The position numbers and the translations under genes are program-made. This document shows, piece by piece, positions 50,793-61,463 of a stretch of DNA of 64,000 nucleotides (position 1 is its first letter; each line of letters starts with the position of its first letter). Source of the DNA: Novosphingobium resinovorum (GTDB taxonomy: Bacteria; Pseudomonadota; Alphaproteobacteria; Sphingomonadales; Sphingomonadaceae); the NCBI RefSeq assembly GCF_001742225.1, contig NZ_CP017076.1:1141001-1205000 (forward strand), read 5' to 3'. Under the pieces are notes generated by a model. That model saw only the letters and a list, made by a program, of their open reading frames with translations. It made no database searches and had not been told where the DNA came from.

Positions 50793-51212
50793 ATGATCCA
50801 CGTCGCTAAACTGTCGCCGATCGAGAAACTGGCGATCGACCTGATCCGGGGCTGCCGACCGGCACGCCTCGGGTCGGACGACTGCCGGGATTTCGTCCGG
50901 CTTGCGCGTGCGGCGAAGGGGGCGGGGATGGTCATCTCCGCCCTCGACTGCCCTTATCTGGGCGATGACGAGGCGACGTTGCTCGGCTGTCTGGCGCTGC
51001 TCCAGCGCCAGCGCGCGATATTGGCGCTGGATCTCGATCCGCAACTGCTGCGCCATCTTGCACGCGGGGCGGAGCGTCTTGCCGGATATGGCGGCAGGCT
51101 CGAATATCGCAACGTCGCGCGGATATCTCCCGGCGGCTCGACCCGGCGAAAGCGTGCGTGGCGCAGCAGGAACGCGCCCGCGCCCACAGTCGCGCAGGAT
51201 CATCTGCACTGA
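50793..51212 (+). CDS. Hypothetical protein after siderophore receptor
   Basis: I do not recognise this 139-residue protein. It begins MIHVAKLSPIEKLAIDLIRG and has a central region with helix-like stretches (DEATLLGCLALLQRQRAILA, LLRHLARGAERLAGYGGRLE) and a basic C-terminus (STRRKRAWRSR). No signal peptide or TM segment is evident. It follows the receptor gene by 27 bases, so it probably shares the receptor transcript and may assist iron handling or act as a small regulator. Codon use is like its neighbours. Confidence 0.5.
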   Translation: MIHVAKLSPIEKLAIDLIRGCRPARLGSDDCRDFVRLARAAKGAGMVISALDCPYLGDDEATLLGCLALLQRQRAILALDLDPQLLRHLARGAERLAGYGGRLEYRNVARISPGGSTRRKRAWRSRNAPAPTVAQDHLH

Positions 51213-51247
51213 GGAGCGGCGACCAGCCTTGATCATCGTCCTTTCGA

Positions 51248-51289
51248 ACATTGGGATTTTGTATGGTTGCCTCCAGAATCGCCCAATGT
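51248..51289. promoter_or_regulatory. ACATTGGG inverted boxes upstream of RND operon
   Basis: ACATTGGG (51248-51255) and its inverted copy CCCAATGT (51282-51289), 26 bases apart, lie just before the RND adaptor start at 51311. The core is identical to the boxes at 48417-48458, implying control by the same response regulator or its paralogue. Confidence 0.65.
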
Positions 51290-51310
51290 GCGTCTGCTAG
51301 CGCCTTGGGC

Positions 51311-52291
51311 ATGCGCCATCTTGCTCTCCTGATCCTGCCGCTCGCCGTGTCCGCCTGCGGTCAAACGGCATCCAAGCCATCCACGCCGCCCGCCCATGCG
51401 GAGCTGATCGCGAACGAAGCCGAACTGCTCAAACTCACCCTGACGCCCAAGGCCCAGCAGCGCCTCGGCATCAAGACCACGACGGTGGGCGGCGGTTCGG
51501 CCGCGCAGACGCGGCAGGTGACCGGCGAGATCGTGGTGCCGCCGACGAGCGCGGGCGGCGTGCCCGTCAACTCGCTCACCAACCTGCAGCAGGTCGGATC
51601 GCAGCAGGCGGTGGCCGACGGCGAAGTGGCGCGCACCGAGGCACAGGCCCGGCTCGCCCGCATTGCCCTGACCCGCGCCGAGGCCCTCGTGCGTGAGGAA
51701 GCCGGAAGCGTGCGCGCCCGTGACGAGGCCGCTGCCGCCCATGCCGCCGCGCAGGCCGCGCTCGGCGCCGCGCGCCAGCAGCGCAGGCTGCTCGGCCCGG
51801 CGGTCGCGACGCTCGGCACCCAATCGACGCTCTGGGTTCGCGCATCGGTCTTCGCCAGTGACGTTGGCGCGGTGCTGCGCGGGAGCGAGGCCATGATCCA
51901 CCCGCTCGGCGGGAACGGAGAAGGCAGGAGTGCACGCCCGGTCCAGGCGCCGCCCTCCGCCGACAGCGTGGCGGGCACCGTCGATCTCTATTATGCCGTG
52001 AACAACGGCGACCGCGCCTTGCGCGTCGGTCAGCGCGTCGCGGTCGAACTGCCTCTGGCCGGGCGCACGCAGGGCCTATCGGTCCCGTCCTCGGCCATCG
52101 TGCGTGACATCTACGGCGGCGAATGGGTCTACCGGAAGACCGGTGCCGATGCTTTCGTGCGCCAGCGCGTGGAGGTCGCCTCGGAAAGCGGCGGCCAGGC
52201 GCTGCTCGCGCGGGGGCTCAAGGCCGGGGCGCTGGTCGTGACCGTCGGCACCGCGGAGCTCTTCGGCACCGAGTTCGGGGCGGCGCACTGA
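51311..52291 (+). CDS. RND periplasmic adaptor (short membrane fusion lipoprotein)
   Basis: The 326-residue protein begins with a lipoprotein signal ([16 protein letters not shown]) and contains the adaptor regions [20 protein letters not shown], an Ala-rich coiled coil (about residues 95-165), the beta-barrel segment [20 protein letters not shown] and [20 protein letters not shown]. It is short for CzcB/CusB-type adaptors and the lipoyl-like part appears reduced to a few residues before the coiled coil. It connects the RND pump encoded next (one-base TGATG overlap) to the outer-membrane channel. The start at 51311 follows the signal-peptide logic; upstream codons would place residues before the signal. 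Confidence 0.82.
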   Translation: MRHLALLILPLAVSACGQTASKPSTPPAHAELIANEAELLKLTLTPKAQQRLGIKTTTVGGGSAAQTRQVTGEIVVPPTSAGGVPVNSLTNLQQVGSQQAVADGEVARTEAQARLARIALTRAEALVREEAGSVRARDEAAAAHAAAQAALGAARQQRRLLGPAVATLGTQSTLWVRASVFASDVGAVLRGSEAMIHPLGGNGEGRSARPVQAPPSADSVAGTVDLYYAVNNGDRALRVGQRVAVELPLAGRTQGLSVPSSAIVRDIYGGEWVYRKTGADAFVRQRVEVASESGGQALLARGLKAGALVVTVGTAELFGTEFGAAH

Positions 52292-55200
52292 TGCTGGCCG
52301 GTCTCGTTCGCTTCGCGCTGGTCCAGCGCGTCCTCGTGCTCGCCCTTGCGGCGCTGCTGGTGGTCCTCGGCATCCGCGCCGGGCGCGATGTCCCGCTCGA
52401 CGTGTTCCCCGAGTTCGCCCCGCCGATGGTCGAGATCCAGACCGAGTCGCCCGGCCTGTCCACCGAGGAAGTCGAAAGCCTCGTCACCGTGCCGATCGAG
52501 ACGGCGGTGAACGGAGTGCCGGACCTGATGACGCTGCGCTCCAAGTCGGTGCTCGGCCTGTCCTCCGTCCAGATCCTGTTCGATCGCGGCACCGACGTCA
52601 TGCGTGCAAGGCAGATCGTCGGCGAGCGCATCGCGCAAGTGCAGGCGCGCCTGCCGCTGGCCGCGCGCCAGCCGGTGCTGATGCCGCCGCTGTCCTCGAC
52701 CAGCCGCGCGATGAAGATCGGGCTGACCTCCACCAAACTCGACCAGATGAAGCTGTCCGAACTGGTGCGCTGGACGATCCGCCCCCGGCTGATGGCCGTG
52801 CCCGGCGTCGCCAACGTGGCGGTCTGGGGCCAGCGCGACCGGCAGTTGCAGGTGCTCGTCGATCCCGACCGCCTGCGCGCCTCGGGCGTGACCCTTACCG
52901 AAGTGCGCGCCGCTACGGGCGATGCGGTGCTGGTGGGCGGGGGCGGCTTCGTCGATACCCCCAACCAGCGCATCGCCGTGCAGCAGGCGGGCATGGTGCA
53001 GGACGCCGCCCAGCTGGGTCAGGCGATCGTCAGGCAGTCCGGCAACGCTCCCGTCCGCCTGTCCGACGTCGCCCGCGTGATCGACGGCCATGCGCCGCCG
53101 ATCGGCAACGCGATCATCGACGACGTGCCCGGCATCATGCTGATCGTCGAGAAGCAGCCGACCGCCAACACGCTCGAGATGACCCGCGCGGTCGAGGCCG
53201 CCATCGCCGAGCTGAAGCCGGGCCTGACCGACGTGAAGATCGATACCACGATCTTCCGCCCGGCCACCTTCATCGAGCGCTCGATCGACAACCTGACCCG
53301 CGCCCTGCTGATCGGCTGCGCGCTGGTGGCGGCGGTGCTGTTCCTGTTCACGCGCGACTGGCGGCAGGCGGTCATCAGCCTGACGGCGATTCCCCTGTCG
53401 CTGCTCGGTGCCGGTCTGGTGCTGCTGTGGAGCGGGGCGACGATCAACGTCATGGTGATCGCGGGCCTCGTCATCGCGCTGGGCGAAGTGGTGGACGATG
53501 CCATCATCGACGTCGAGAACATCGCTCGCCGCCTGCGCCTCAACCGCGAGGCGGAGCATCGGAAATCGGCTTTCGAGGTGGTCCTCGCCGCCTCGCTGGA
53601 AGTGCGCTCGGCAGTGGTCTTTGCCTCGCTCATCGTGATGCTGGTGTTCCTGCCGATCTTCTTCCTCGGCGGGCTGGCGGGGACGTTCTTCCAGCCGCTG
53701 GCGATCGCTTACGTGCTGGCGATCGGGGCCTCGCTGCTGGTGGCGCTGACGGTGACCCCCGCGATGTGCCTGTTGCTGCTGCCCCGCGCGCCGTTGACCG
53801 AGGAGCGCGACACCCGCTTCGTCGGCTGGCTCAAGGGCCGCTACGCCCGCATCCTGCCACGCGCGGTGGTGCGCCCCAGAGCGGCGATCGGCGTGGTGGC
53901 GGGCGGCCTGCTGCTTTCAGGGCTGGGTTACATGACCTTCAAGGACCAGTTCCTGCCCGACTTTCGCGAAACCGATTTCCTGATGCACTTCGTCGAGAAG
54001 CCGGGCACCTCGATCGAGGCGATGGACCGCATAACCATCCGCGCGTCGAAGGAACTGCGCTCGATCCCCGGCGTGCGCAATTTCGGCGCGCACATCGGCC
54101 GCGCCGAGCAGGCGGACGAGGTCGTCGGCCCGAACTTCACCGAACTGTGGATCAGCCTCGACGAAAAGGCCGACTACGACGGCTCGGTCGCGAAGATCAA
54201 GGAAGTGGTCGACGGCTACCCCGGCCTGTTCCGCGATGTGCTGACGTACTTGCGCGAACGCATCAAGGAAGTGTTGACCGGCGCCGGTGCCACCGTGGTG
54301 GTGCGCATCTACGGCCCCGAGCAGGAGGAACTGCGCGCCGCCGGGCAGCGCGTGCGCGATGCGGTTTCGGGTATTCCCGGCGTGGCGGACCTCAAGCTGG
54401 AGAGCCAGGTGCTGGTCGCCCAGCTGCGCATCCGCCCGCGTCCCGAGGATCTGGGGCGGTTCGGCCTGACGGCGGGCGAAGTGCGCCGTCAGGCGCAGAC
54501 GCTGGTGGCCCAGCAGAAGGTCGGCGAGATCTACCGCGACCAGCGCGCCTTCGACGTCGCGCTATGGGGCGAGCCCGCAGTGCGCGGCAATATCCACGCC
54601 CTGCGCGATCTGATGATCCAGTCGCCGGCCGGTGCCCCGGTACGCCTCGCCGACATCGCCGATGTCGAAGTGGTGCCCGCGCCCAACGAAGTGAAGCGCG
54701 AGAACGGCCAGCGCCGGCTCGACGTGACGCTCAACGTGTCGGGTGCGGATCTCGGCACGGTGGCGCGCGGGGTCGAGGCGGCCGTCGCCAAAGTGCGCTT
54801 CGCCAGCGGTTATCACCCCGAAGTGCTGGGCGAATATGCCGCGCTAAAGGAGTCGCGCCAGCGGCTCTGGACCACCGGGGCGCTGTGCCTGATGGGCGTG
54901 CTGCTGCTGGTGTGGATCGAGTTCCGCTCGCGCCGGATCACCGCGCTGGTGGGCGTGAGCCTGCCGTTCGCGCTGGTCGGCGGGGTCGTTGCGGTGGCGC
55001 TGACGGGCGGGGTGCTCTCGCTCGGCTCGCTGGTGGGCTTCGTCACTGTGATCGGCATCGCCGCGCGCAACGGGATCATGCTGCTCTCGCACTACCGCCA
55101 TCTCGAACGCGAAGAGGGGATGGCGTTCGGCCGCGACCTCGTCCTGCGCGGGGCGGAGGAGCGGCTGGTGCCCATCCTGATGACGGCGGCCTGCGCTGGG

Positions 55201-55392
55201 CTGGCGCTGGTGCCGCTGATCGTCGCGGGGAATGCCCCGGGGCACGAGATCGAGCACCCGATGGCCATCGTCATCCTCGGCGGCCTGCTGTCCTCCACCG
55301 TGCTCAACCTGTTCCTGATGCCCGCGCTCTATGCGCGCTACGGCGAGGAGAAGCGCACGCCGCCCGCTCAGGCTCAGGAGGTCCTGGCATGA
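52291..55392 (+). CDS. HME-type RND efflux pump (CzcA/CusA-like)
   Basis: The 1033-residue inner-membrane pump has 12 TM segments in two halves, two large periplasmic loops and the RND opening ([40 protein letters not shown]). The proton-relay/metal motif of TM4 is [13 protein letters not shown] (Asp402, Asp403, Glu409), the usual HME pattern of heavy-metal exporters. It should drive proton-coupled export of metal ions or similar solutes from the periplasm. It overlaps the adaptor gene by one base and the outer-membrane factor gene by four, so the three are coordinately made. A two-component system follows. Confidence 0.9.
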   Translation: MLAGLVRFALVQRVLVLALAALLVVLGIRAGRDVPLDVFPEFAPPMVEIQTESPGLSTEEVESLVTVPIETAVNGVPDLMTLRSKSVLGLSSVQILFDRGTDVMRARQIVGERIAQVQARLPLAARQPVLMPPLSSTSRAMKIGLTSTKLDQMKLSELVRWTIRPRLMAVPGVANVAVWGQRDRQLQVLVDPDRLRASGVTLTEVRAATGDAVLVGGGGFVDTPNQRIAVQQAGMVQDAAQLGQAIVRQSGNAPVRLSDVARVIDGHAPPIGNAIIDDVPGIMLIVEKQPTANTLEMTRAVEAAIAELKPGLTDVKIDTTIFRPATFIERSIDNLTRALLIGCALVAAVLFLFTRDWRQAVISLTAIPLSLLGAGLVLLWSGATINVMVIAGLVIALGEVVDDAIIDVENIARRLRLNREAEHRKSAFEVVLAASLEVRSAVVFASLIVMLVFLPIFFLGGLAGTFFQPLAIAYVLAIGASLLVALTVTPAMCLLLLPRAPLTEERDTRFVGWLKGRYARILPRAVVRPRAAIGVVAGGLLLSGLGYMTFKDQFLPDFRETDFLMHFVEKPGTSIEAMDRITIRASKELRSIPGVRNFGAHIGRAEQADEVVGPNFTELWISLDEKADYDGSVAKIKEVVDGYPGLFRDVLTYLRERIKEVLTGAGATVVVRIYGPEQEELRAAGQRVRDAVSGIPGVADLKLESQVLVAQLRIRPRPEDLGRFGLTAGEVRRQAQTLVAQQKVGEIYRDQRAFDVALWGEPAVRGNIHALRDLMIQSPAGAPVRLADIADVEVVPAPNEVKRENGQRRLDVTLNVSGADLGTVARGVEAAVAKVRFASGYHPEVLGEYAALKESRQRLWTTGALCLMGVLLLVWIEFRSRRITALVGVSLPFALVGGVVAVALTGGVLSLGSLVGFVTVIGIAARNGIMLLSHYRHLEREEGMAFGRDLVLRGAEERLVPILMTAACAGLALVPLIVAGNAPGHEIEHPMAIVILGGLLSSTVLNLFLMPALYARYGEEKRTPPAQAQEVLA

Positions 55393-56771
55393 CGCGCCGC
55401 ATTTCGCTCGCCGCGCCGCTGCTGGCGCTTGCCCTGTCGGCCTGCATGGGTGCGGGGACGCCTCCGAAGACCGTGGTTCCGCCCGCTGCGGGCGGCGCTT
55501 TCGCGGCGCTTCCGGTCGCCTCGATAGAGCCGGTGCCGGAAGACTGGTGGCGGCTCTACGACGACCCGCAGCTCGACGCGCTCGTCATGGCCAGCCTTGC
55601 CGCCAACGCCGACTTGCGCGTGGCCTACGCCAACCTCGACGGCGCCCGCGCGGCCTTGCGGCAGGCGCAGGCGGCGCGCTTGCCGACGACCACGGTGGAA
55701 AGTGCGCTGACGCTGGACAATCCCAGCAACCAGCCGAGCGCCGCCTCGGTCTCCGCCAGCGACTGGGACATCGCCGCGACCGCCAGCTGGGACATCGACC
55801 TGTTTGGCCGCCTGCGCTCCGGGGCACTCGCCGCGCGCGCCGATGCCGAAGCGCAGGCCGCTGCGCTCGACGGCGTGCGGGTGGCGGTGGTTGCCGATAC
55901 CGTACAGGCCTATGTCGAATTCTGTGCTGCCTCCCGCGCCATTACCGAGGCCAAGTCGGTCGCCGCCGCGCAGGATCGCTCGGTGGCGCTGGTGAAGGAG
56001 CAGTTGGCCGCAGGCGAGGTCTCGCCGCTGGAAGTCTCGCAAGTCACCGCGTTGTCGGCATCGTCGCGCGCGGCGGTCGCGCCTTTCGAGGCGCAGCGGC
56101 TGAACGCGCTCTACCGTATCGCCACGCTGCAGGGGCGTCCCCCGGCGGAGGCGCGCGGGTTCGCGCTGGCCTGCGAGGCTGCGCCGCGCCTCAAGGGTGC
56201 ACTGCCCGTGGGCGACGGCACCGCGCTGCTGCTGCGCCGCCCCGACGTGCGCGAGGCGGAGCGCAAGCTGGCCGCCGCCAGCGCCCGGGTGGGCGTGGCG
56301 CGGGCGGACTTCTATCCCAAAGTCAATCTCGGCGGCGCGCTCGGCCTGCTGGCGGGCGGGTTCGATGCGGTCGCCTCGCCGCTGATCAGCTGGGCTTTCC
56401 CCAACATGGCCCCGGCGCGCGCAAAGATGGCGCAGGCCCTCGCGTTCGAACAGGCGGCGCTGGCCGGGTGGGACGTCGCTATGCTCAAGGCGCTGCGCGA
56501 GGTCGAGACCGGCCTCGCCAGCTACGATGCGGAGATGCGCCGCAACCGTGATCTTGCCGAGGCAGCGAGCCAGGCGCAGGCCTATGCACGGCGCACCGCC
56601 GCTCGCGTGCGCTATGGCGATGCTGCAGGATTGCTGCAGGTCGATGCGGAGCGCACCCTCGCCACCGCCCGGCTCGCCCGGGTGCAGAGCGACATGGCGC
56701 TCGCACAGGCAGAGGTAACACTGTTCCGCGCGCTCGGAGGTGGCTGGCGCGGCGGGGCGCAGGCGCGCTAG
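55389..56771 (+). CDS. NodT-family outer-membrane efflux lipoprotein of the RND operon
   Basis: The 460-residue protein has a lipoprotein signal (LLALALSAC), then [20 protein letters not shown], the common NodT start. Repeated long helices follow with barrel strands at [20 protein letters not shown] and [16 protein letters not shown]. It forms the trimeric outer-membrane duct for the RND pump. The ATG overlaps the pump stop (ATGA). Ten bases after its stop begins the response-regulator gene, so the two-component system is probably on the same transcript. Confidence 0.92.
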   Translation: MTRRISLAAPLLALALSACMGAGTPPKTVVPPAAGGAFAALPVASIEPVPEDWWRLYDDPQLDALVMASLAANADLRVAYANLDGARAALRQAQAARLPTTTVESALTLDNPSNQPSAASVSASDWDIAATASWDIDLFGRLRSGALAARADAEAQAAALDGVRVAVVADTVQAYVEFCAASRAITEAKSVAAAQDRSVALVKEQLAAGEVSPLEVSQVTALSASSRAAVAPFEAQRLNALYRIATLQGRPPAEARGFALACEAAPRLKGALPVGDGTALLLRRPDVREAERKLAAASARVGVARADFYPKVNLGGALGLLAGGFDAVASPLISWAFPNMAPARAKMAQALAFEQAALAGWDVAMLKALREVETGLASYDAEMRRNRDLAEAASQAQAYARRTAARVRYGDAAGLLQVDAERTLATARLARVQSDMALAQAEVTLFRALGGGWRGGAQAR

Positions 56772-56780
56772 GCTGGCAGC

Positions 56781-57455
56781 ATGCGAATCCTGATCGTCGA
56801 AGATGACCAAGACACCCTGCGCTTCATCGCCAAGGGGCTGGAGGAGGCGGGCCACGCCGTCATGCTCGCTTCGGACGGGACCGAGGGGCTATACCATGCC
56901 GCCGGTGGCGGGTTCGACGTCGTCGTCGTGGACCGGATGCTGCCGGGGCTCGACGGGCTCTCGCTGCTCAAGGCGCTGCGGGCGACCGGCGATGCGACGC
57001 CGGTGCTGATGCTTACCGCGCTCGGCAGCATCGCCGACCGGGTGAACGGGCTGGAGGCGGGCGCGGACGACTACCTCGTCAAACCTTTCGCATTCTCCGA
57101 ACTCAGCGCGCGGATCAATGCGCTGGGGCGGCGCACCCACGCCCGGATCGAGGCGCGGCGGCTCAGCGTCGGCGACATCGTGCTGGACCTCGACAGCCGC
57201 ACGGTCGAGAGGGGCGGCAGGCGCGTGGCCCTGCAACCGCGCGAATTCAGCCTGCTGGCCGAACTGATGCGCAACCCGCGCCGGGTGGTGACGCGCACGA
57301 TGCTGCTGGAGCGGGTGTGGGATTTCGACTTCGATCCCAAGACCAACATCGTCGACACGCACATGAGCCGGTTGCGCTCCAAGCTGAACGCCGGGTTCGA
57401 GGAGGACGCGATCGAGACCGTTCGCGGCTCGGGCTACATGATGCGGCCCGGATGA
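56781..57455 (+). CDS. OmpR-family response regulator of two-component system 2
   Basis: The 224-residue protein has a receiver with Asp51 (VVVDRMLPGLDG), Lys in LVKPFAFSEL, and a winged-helix domain (LQPREFSLLAELMRNPRRVV, DTHMSRLRSKLNAGF). It is a paralogue of response regulator 1 with the same blocks in the same places. Located at the end of the RND operon, it probably controls that operon through the ACATTGGG sites at 51248-51289, as CzcR or CusR does. The kinase gene starts within 14 bases. Confidence 0.92.
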   Translation: MRILIVEDDQDTLRFIAKGLEEAGHAVMLASDGTEGLYHAAGGGFDVVVVDRMLPGLDGLSLLKALRATGDATPVLMLTALGSIADRVNGLEAGADDYLVKPFAFSELSARINALGRRTHARIEARRLSVGDIVLDLDSRTVERGGRRVALQPREFSLLAELMRNPRRVVTRTMLLERVWDFDFDPKTNIVDTHMSRLRSKLNAGFEEDAIETVRGSGYMMRPG

Positions 57456-57468
57456 TGTGGATACTGTG

Positions 57469-58815
57469 ATGTTGGGGAAGGCATGGAAGACGACGACCGG
57501 GCTTGTCGCCATCGTCGGTCTCGTCTTCGCGCTGGCCATCGTGGGGATCGGGGCGATCTCGTATGAAGTCACGCACGAGGCGCTGGAGCAACAGCTCGAC
57601 CACCGCATCTCCGCCGAGACCGCGGGGTTGCTGGCGGAGGCGCACAGGCACGGACTGCCCGCGATCGCCTCCGCCATCGAGCGGCGCGAGGCATCCCGGT
57701 CCACTGCAAGCCTCGACTACCTGCTTGTGGACGAGGCAGGGAACCGGGTCGCGGGAAAGCTGCAGGCGCAAGTGCCTTCGAAAGTCGGGTTCGAGGAGTT
57801 CCTGCATTATCGCAAGTCCGGCGAGCCGGACACCGGCATTGCGCAGGCGCTGACGACGAAAGTGGCGGGCGGCATGCTGGTGGTTGCAGCCGACCGTTCC
57901 GGCCTCGACGAGATCGACCGCACGCTTGCTGCCCTTTTCGCAGCGGCCCTTGCAGCATTGCTGGTGGTCGGCGCGGTCGCCGCCGGGATCATCGGCTGGC
58001 TGACGCAGCACCGGCTGGAGCGCATCGACGCGACCGCGCGGGCGATCATCGGCGGCGACTTTGCCCGGCGCGTCCCGCGTGACGGATCGGGCAGTGAATT
58101 CGACCGGCTCGCGGGCACTCTCAATGCGATGCTGGACCGTATCGAGGGGCTAATGGAGAACTTGCGGCAAGTCTCCAGCGACGTCGCGCACGACTTGCGC
58201 ACGCCTTTGACCCGGCTGTGTTCCAGCCTCGACCAGGCCGCGCAGGAGAGCGATGAGGAGGTCCGATCGGAACGGCTCGAAAGCGCCCGCGCGCAGGCAG
58301 CCGAACTGCTGGAGATCTTCTCCGCCCTGCTGCGCATCGCCGAGATCGAGGGCATGAGCGAGCGGCTTCCGCGCGAACGCCTTGACCTCTCCACGTTGCT
58401 CGAAAGGATGGCGGAGAGCTATCGCCCCGATTTCGAGGACAGTGGGCGTTCGCTGCACCTCGTACTGGTGCAGGAGATGCAGGTGGAGGGCGACCGGCGC
58501 CTTCTCAACCAGGCCCTTGCGAACCTGCTCGACAACGCCTTGCGGCACACGCCTGCGGGCACCGGCGTGACGATCAGCGGCGAACGGGTAAAGGGCGGGG
58601 TGAAGGTGACCGTCGCCGACGACGGGCCGGGGGTTCCGGCGCAGCACAGAGCCCGCCTGTTCGACCGCTTCGCCCGCGCGGAAGCGGCGCGTTCGACGCC
58701 GGGGCACGGGCTTGGGCTGGCAATGGTGCGGGCTATCGCCCTGGCCCATGGCGGCGATGCCCGGATCCTCGACGATCGGCACGGCTTTGCCGTCGAGATC
58801 AGGATCCGGGGGTGA
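57469..58815 (+). CDS. Sensor histidine kinase of two-component system 2
   Basis: The 448-residue kinase has TM1 (GLVAIVGLVFALAIVGIGAI), a periplasmic sensor of about 120 residues, TM2 ([20 protein letters not shown]) and HAMP. The H-box is SSDVAHDLRTPLTRL, with the N-box NLLDNALRHTPAG, DDGPGVP and GHGLGLAMVRAIALAH. It is a paralogue of the kinase at 46280-47707 and partners the regulator just upstream. The ATG at 57469 is preferred; a GTG at 57457 adds four residues. Neither has a good Shine-Dalgarno, so translation may be coupled to the regulator stop at 57455. Confidence 0.9.
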   Translation: MLGKAWKTTTGLVAIVGLVFALAIVGIGAISYEVTHEALEQQLDHRISAETAGLLAEAHRHGLPAIASAIERREASRSTASLDYLLVDEAGNRVAGKLQAQVPSKVGFEEFLHYRKSGEPDTGIAQALTTKVAGGMLVVAADRSGLDEIDRTLAALFAAALAALLVVGAVAAGIIGWLTQHRLERIDATARAIIGGDFARRVPRDGSGSEFDRLAGTLNAMLDRIEGLMENLRQVSSDVAHDLRTPLTRLCSSLDQAAQESDEEVRSERLESARAQAAELLEIFSALLRIAEIEGMSERLPRERLDLSTLLERMAESYRPDFEDSGRSLHLVLVQEMQVEGDRRLLNQALANLLDNALRHTPAGTGVTISGERVKGGVKVTVADDGPGVPAQHRARLFDRFARAEAARSTPGHGLGLAMVRAIALAHGGDARILDDRHGFAVEIRIRG

Positions 58816-58823
58816 CGAGCAAT

Positions 58824-61463
58824 TCAGTACCGCAGCTTCAGGCTCAGCGAGAATGTCTGGCCGAAGTAGCTGGTCTGCGCAGCGGCATCGGCGACAGGGC
58901 GGTAGAGCACTTCGTGTTCGTTCGTCAGATTCAGTGCCGCCAGGCGAAGCTGCATGTGATCGTCGATCCGGTATGATACGTAGGCGTTGAGGTAGTTGGT
59001 CGGCCCCAGCACACGGTTGGCCGTCAGGCCGGTGGGGCGCAGGAAGCCCGAGCGATACTCGTATGTCGCGCCGATCCCGAAGTTGCCCTTTTCCCAGCTT
59101 CCCGACAGGTTGACCGCGTGCTTCGACAGGCCCGGTACGCCCGATGGCGGCACGAACAGGTAGAGCGGATTGGCCGGGTCGGTGGCCGAAGGATCGTTGA
59201 AGCGGAAGTTGCTGTCGGTGAAGGAATAGCTCGCCTCCAGCGCCAGTCCGTCCAGCGGCGCGGGCAGCATCGAGAAGGTCTGGCGCAGCGATACGGCGGC
59301 GCCGCGGATATAGGACTTCTTCAGGCTGTCTGCCCGCAGCGCCGGGTTCAGCACCGGGCCGCCGGGCATGATGAGGTCACCCGGCCAGGCCGAACTGCTT
59401 AGGAACTTGTAGTAGGCATCGAGCGAAATCGCGGTGTCCGGCGCGGGGCTGTAGCGCAGGGAAAGGTCCATGTTCCATGCCTTGACAGGGTCCTGCCGCT
59501 CGATCGTGCCCGAAGGACCGGCGATGACGCGGCGCAGGTTGAACCCGTCGATCGCGCTGCGCAGGAGCGTGCGGTACACCGAGCCTTCGATCTCCAGCCC
59601 GCGTCCCGCTTCCACGACGACGTTGGCGCTCGGCAGGAAGTCCACGAGCGAGCCGGAGCGGTCGATGATCGGATCGGGGCTGCCGGTATAGCGCGCCACC
59701 CGCGTCGTGCGGCGGGTCTGGGTGACCCGAAGACCGATGTTGCCGTGGACCGGCAGGTCGGCAAGCTCGCCCTTGAAGTTACCCATGATGTAGCCGGCAA
59801 GGATCTTTTCCGAGACGTCCTGCTCGCCGCCCGACTTTCGGGCGAGAGGGATGTCGTAGTCGGTGTTGCCGGTAAAGGCGGTGTAGAGGCAGGCCGGGTC
59901 GAATACTGCCCAGCTGTTGATGTTGGTGCCGCTGTCGGCGAGGAAGTCGGTCGTGATCGGGCCGCGGCGGCAGCTGGCGTTGCCGGCCTGCACGTTCGCT
60001 TCCGGGATGCCGTCGCTCTGGTAGGTCAGCAACTGGCCATGGCGCTTGTGCTCGGAGTAGCGGGCACCCAGCCGGATCGTTTCGAGCAGGCCGCCAAGCT
60101 CGTAGATGACGTCGGTGCGCCAGGCCTTGATCGCATCCCTGCGCGTGTCGCGCCCGCGCCTTGCGGCGGCGGAGGCGGTGAACAGGCTGTGATCGCTCAG
60201 ATCGATCGGTGTCGCGAACTCGATATAGGGGACGCCGCCATGGCTCAGGTCCAGCGTGTAGCCGATGCGGCCGCCGGGGCCGACCAGGTCGTTGGTCGAG
60301 GCGCTGGCCGAGATGTCGGTCTGGCTGCGCTCGGTGCGCGAATAGGACAGATCGGTGCGGATTTCGAGCCGTTCGGTCGGACGGAACCGCACGTTGATGC
60401 CGTAGCCGGTGTACTTCTCGTCACGGGTTCGGGCGAAGCCCAGCGATTCTAGCTTGGTCTCGCCGGAAAAGCGCAGCGGCGCGCCGCTCGGGGCGATTTC
60501 CAGCGGGGTGAGCGAGCGGAAACCTTCGGTCAGCGCGAATTCGCTGCGATAGCGCGACTGGATGCGGCTGGACCGTTCGCCGTCGATCATGATGTCCCAC
60601 TTCTCGTTGGGCTGCCACTGGATCGTCGCGAAATAGGCGCGCTGCTCTTCGTCGGAGCGCTGCTGGCGGAAGGTGTGCGAACCCGTCGGGAAGTAGAGCG
60701 CATTCGTCGAATTGGGATCGTACGTGCAGTTGCCGCTCGCGGTCGGGCCTATGCTGTTGCACGGCTTCACGGCGGTGGTGCCCTTGTAGAAGTCCTTGGG
60801 CAGGAAGGAATCGTTCAGCATGACGCCGGCGGAGAAACCGATGCGCCCGATCCCGGTGTCGAACTGATCGACGTAGGAGGCGGAAAGCCTGCGCCCGGGC
60901 GATTGGCCGGAGCGGTCGGCGTAGGACGAGTATATGCCCCTGAGGTCGGCCTGGAAGCGCGCCTTCTTGAGGTCGAGCGGTCGCAGCGCCTCGCTGGTGG
61001 TGAGGCCAAACAGCGCGCCCTCGACCTGGTCCGCCCCGTAGAAGCTGCGGTAGCCGACTTCCTTCTGCAGTTCGATCGGGAACTGGCGGAAGGAGATGTC
61101 GCGGAAATTGTTGGAACCGGTGATCTCGCGGCCGTTGAAGGTCGAGAAGCCGAAGAACGGCCCCATGTCACCGAAAGTGCCGTCTTCGGCCGGGTTTTCG
61201 AAGGTGACCGACTTCTTCGATTTCTTCTTCGTCTTTTCGATCAGCACGCTTCTGGTCGACGACTCTCCGGGGATCTGCGGACCAGCGATCGCGACGGTCT
61301 GGTCCGGCGGCGTCACTGTCTGGGCCTCGGCCATGACTGGATGCCATGCACCCACCGCGACACAGGACAGCAACGCAAGGCGCGCCCTGGCCTTGCGTGC
61401 GGCAAACGAAACCTTGCTGCGGCTGGCGTTGAACAGATCGGCGGAATCCGGCTGGCCGTACAT
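58824..61463 (-). CDS. TonB-dependent receptor (Caulobacter/Xanthomonas type)
   Basis: The 879-residue receptor has an N-terminal segment with a Lys-rich stretch (EKTKKKSKKSVTFENP) after a signal-like region (LALLSCVAVGAWHPVMAEAQ). A modified plug region follows (MGPFFGFSTFNGREITGSNN, FPIELQKEVGYRSFYGADQV), then a long barrel ending SFGQTFSLSLKLRY. Receptors of this class take up complex nutrients or metal chelates. The ATG at 61463 follows GAGGAG; a frame open to 61535 adds non-homologous residues. It is divergent from a CitMHS transporter, so iron-citrate or another metal-citrate is an obvious candidate substrate. Confidence 0.88.
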   Translation of the reverse strand: MYGQPDSADLFNASRSKVSFAARKARARLALLSCVAVGAWHPVMAEAQTVTPPDQTVAIAGPQIPGESSTRSVLIEKTKKKSKKSVTFENPAEDGTFGDMGPFFGFSTFNGREITGSNNFRDISFRQFPIELQKEVGYRSFYGADQVEGALFGLTTSEALRPLDLKKARFQADLRGIYSSYADRSGQSPGRRLSASYVDQFDTGIGRIGFSAGVMLNDSFLPKDFYKGTTAVKPCNSIGPTASGNCTYDPNSTNALYFPTGSHTFRQQRSDEEQRAYFATIQWQPNEKWDIMIDGERSSRIQSRYRSEFALTEGFRSLTPLEIAPSGAPLRFSGETKLESLGFARTRDEKYTGYGINVRFRPTERLEIRTDLSYSRTERSQTDISASASTNDLVGPGGRIGYTLDLSHGGVPYIEFATPIDLSDHSLFTASAAARRGRDTRRDAIKAWRTDVIYELGGLLETIRLGARYSEHKRHGQLLTYQSDGIPEANVQAGNASCRRGPITTDFLADSGTNINSWAVFDPACLYTAFTGNTDYDIPLARKSGGEQDVSEKILAGYIMGNFKGELADLPVHGNIGLRVTQTRRTTRVARYTGSPDPIIDRSGSLVDFLPSANVVVEAGRGLEIEGSVYRTLLRSAIDGFNLRRVIAGPSGTIERQDPVKAWNMDLSLRYSPAPDTAISLDAYYKFLSSSAWPGDLIMPGGPVLNPALRADSLKKSYIRGAAVSLRQTFSMLPAPLDGLALEASYSFTDSNFRFNDPSATDPANPLYLFVPPSGVPGLSKHAVNLSGSWEKGNFGIGATYEYRSGFLRPTGLTANRVLGPTNYLNAYVSYRIDDHMQLRLAALNLTNEHEVLYRPVADAAAQTSYFGQTFSLSLKLRY

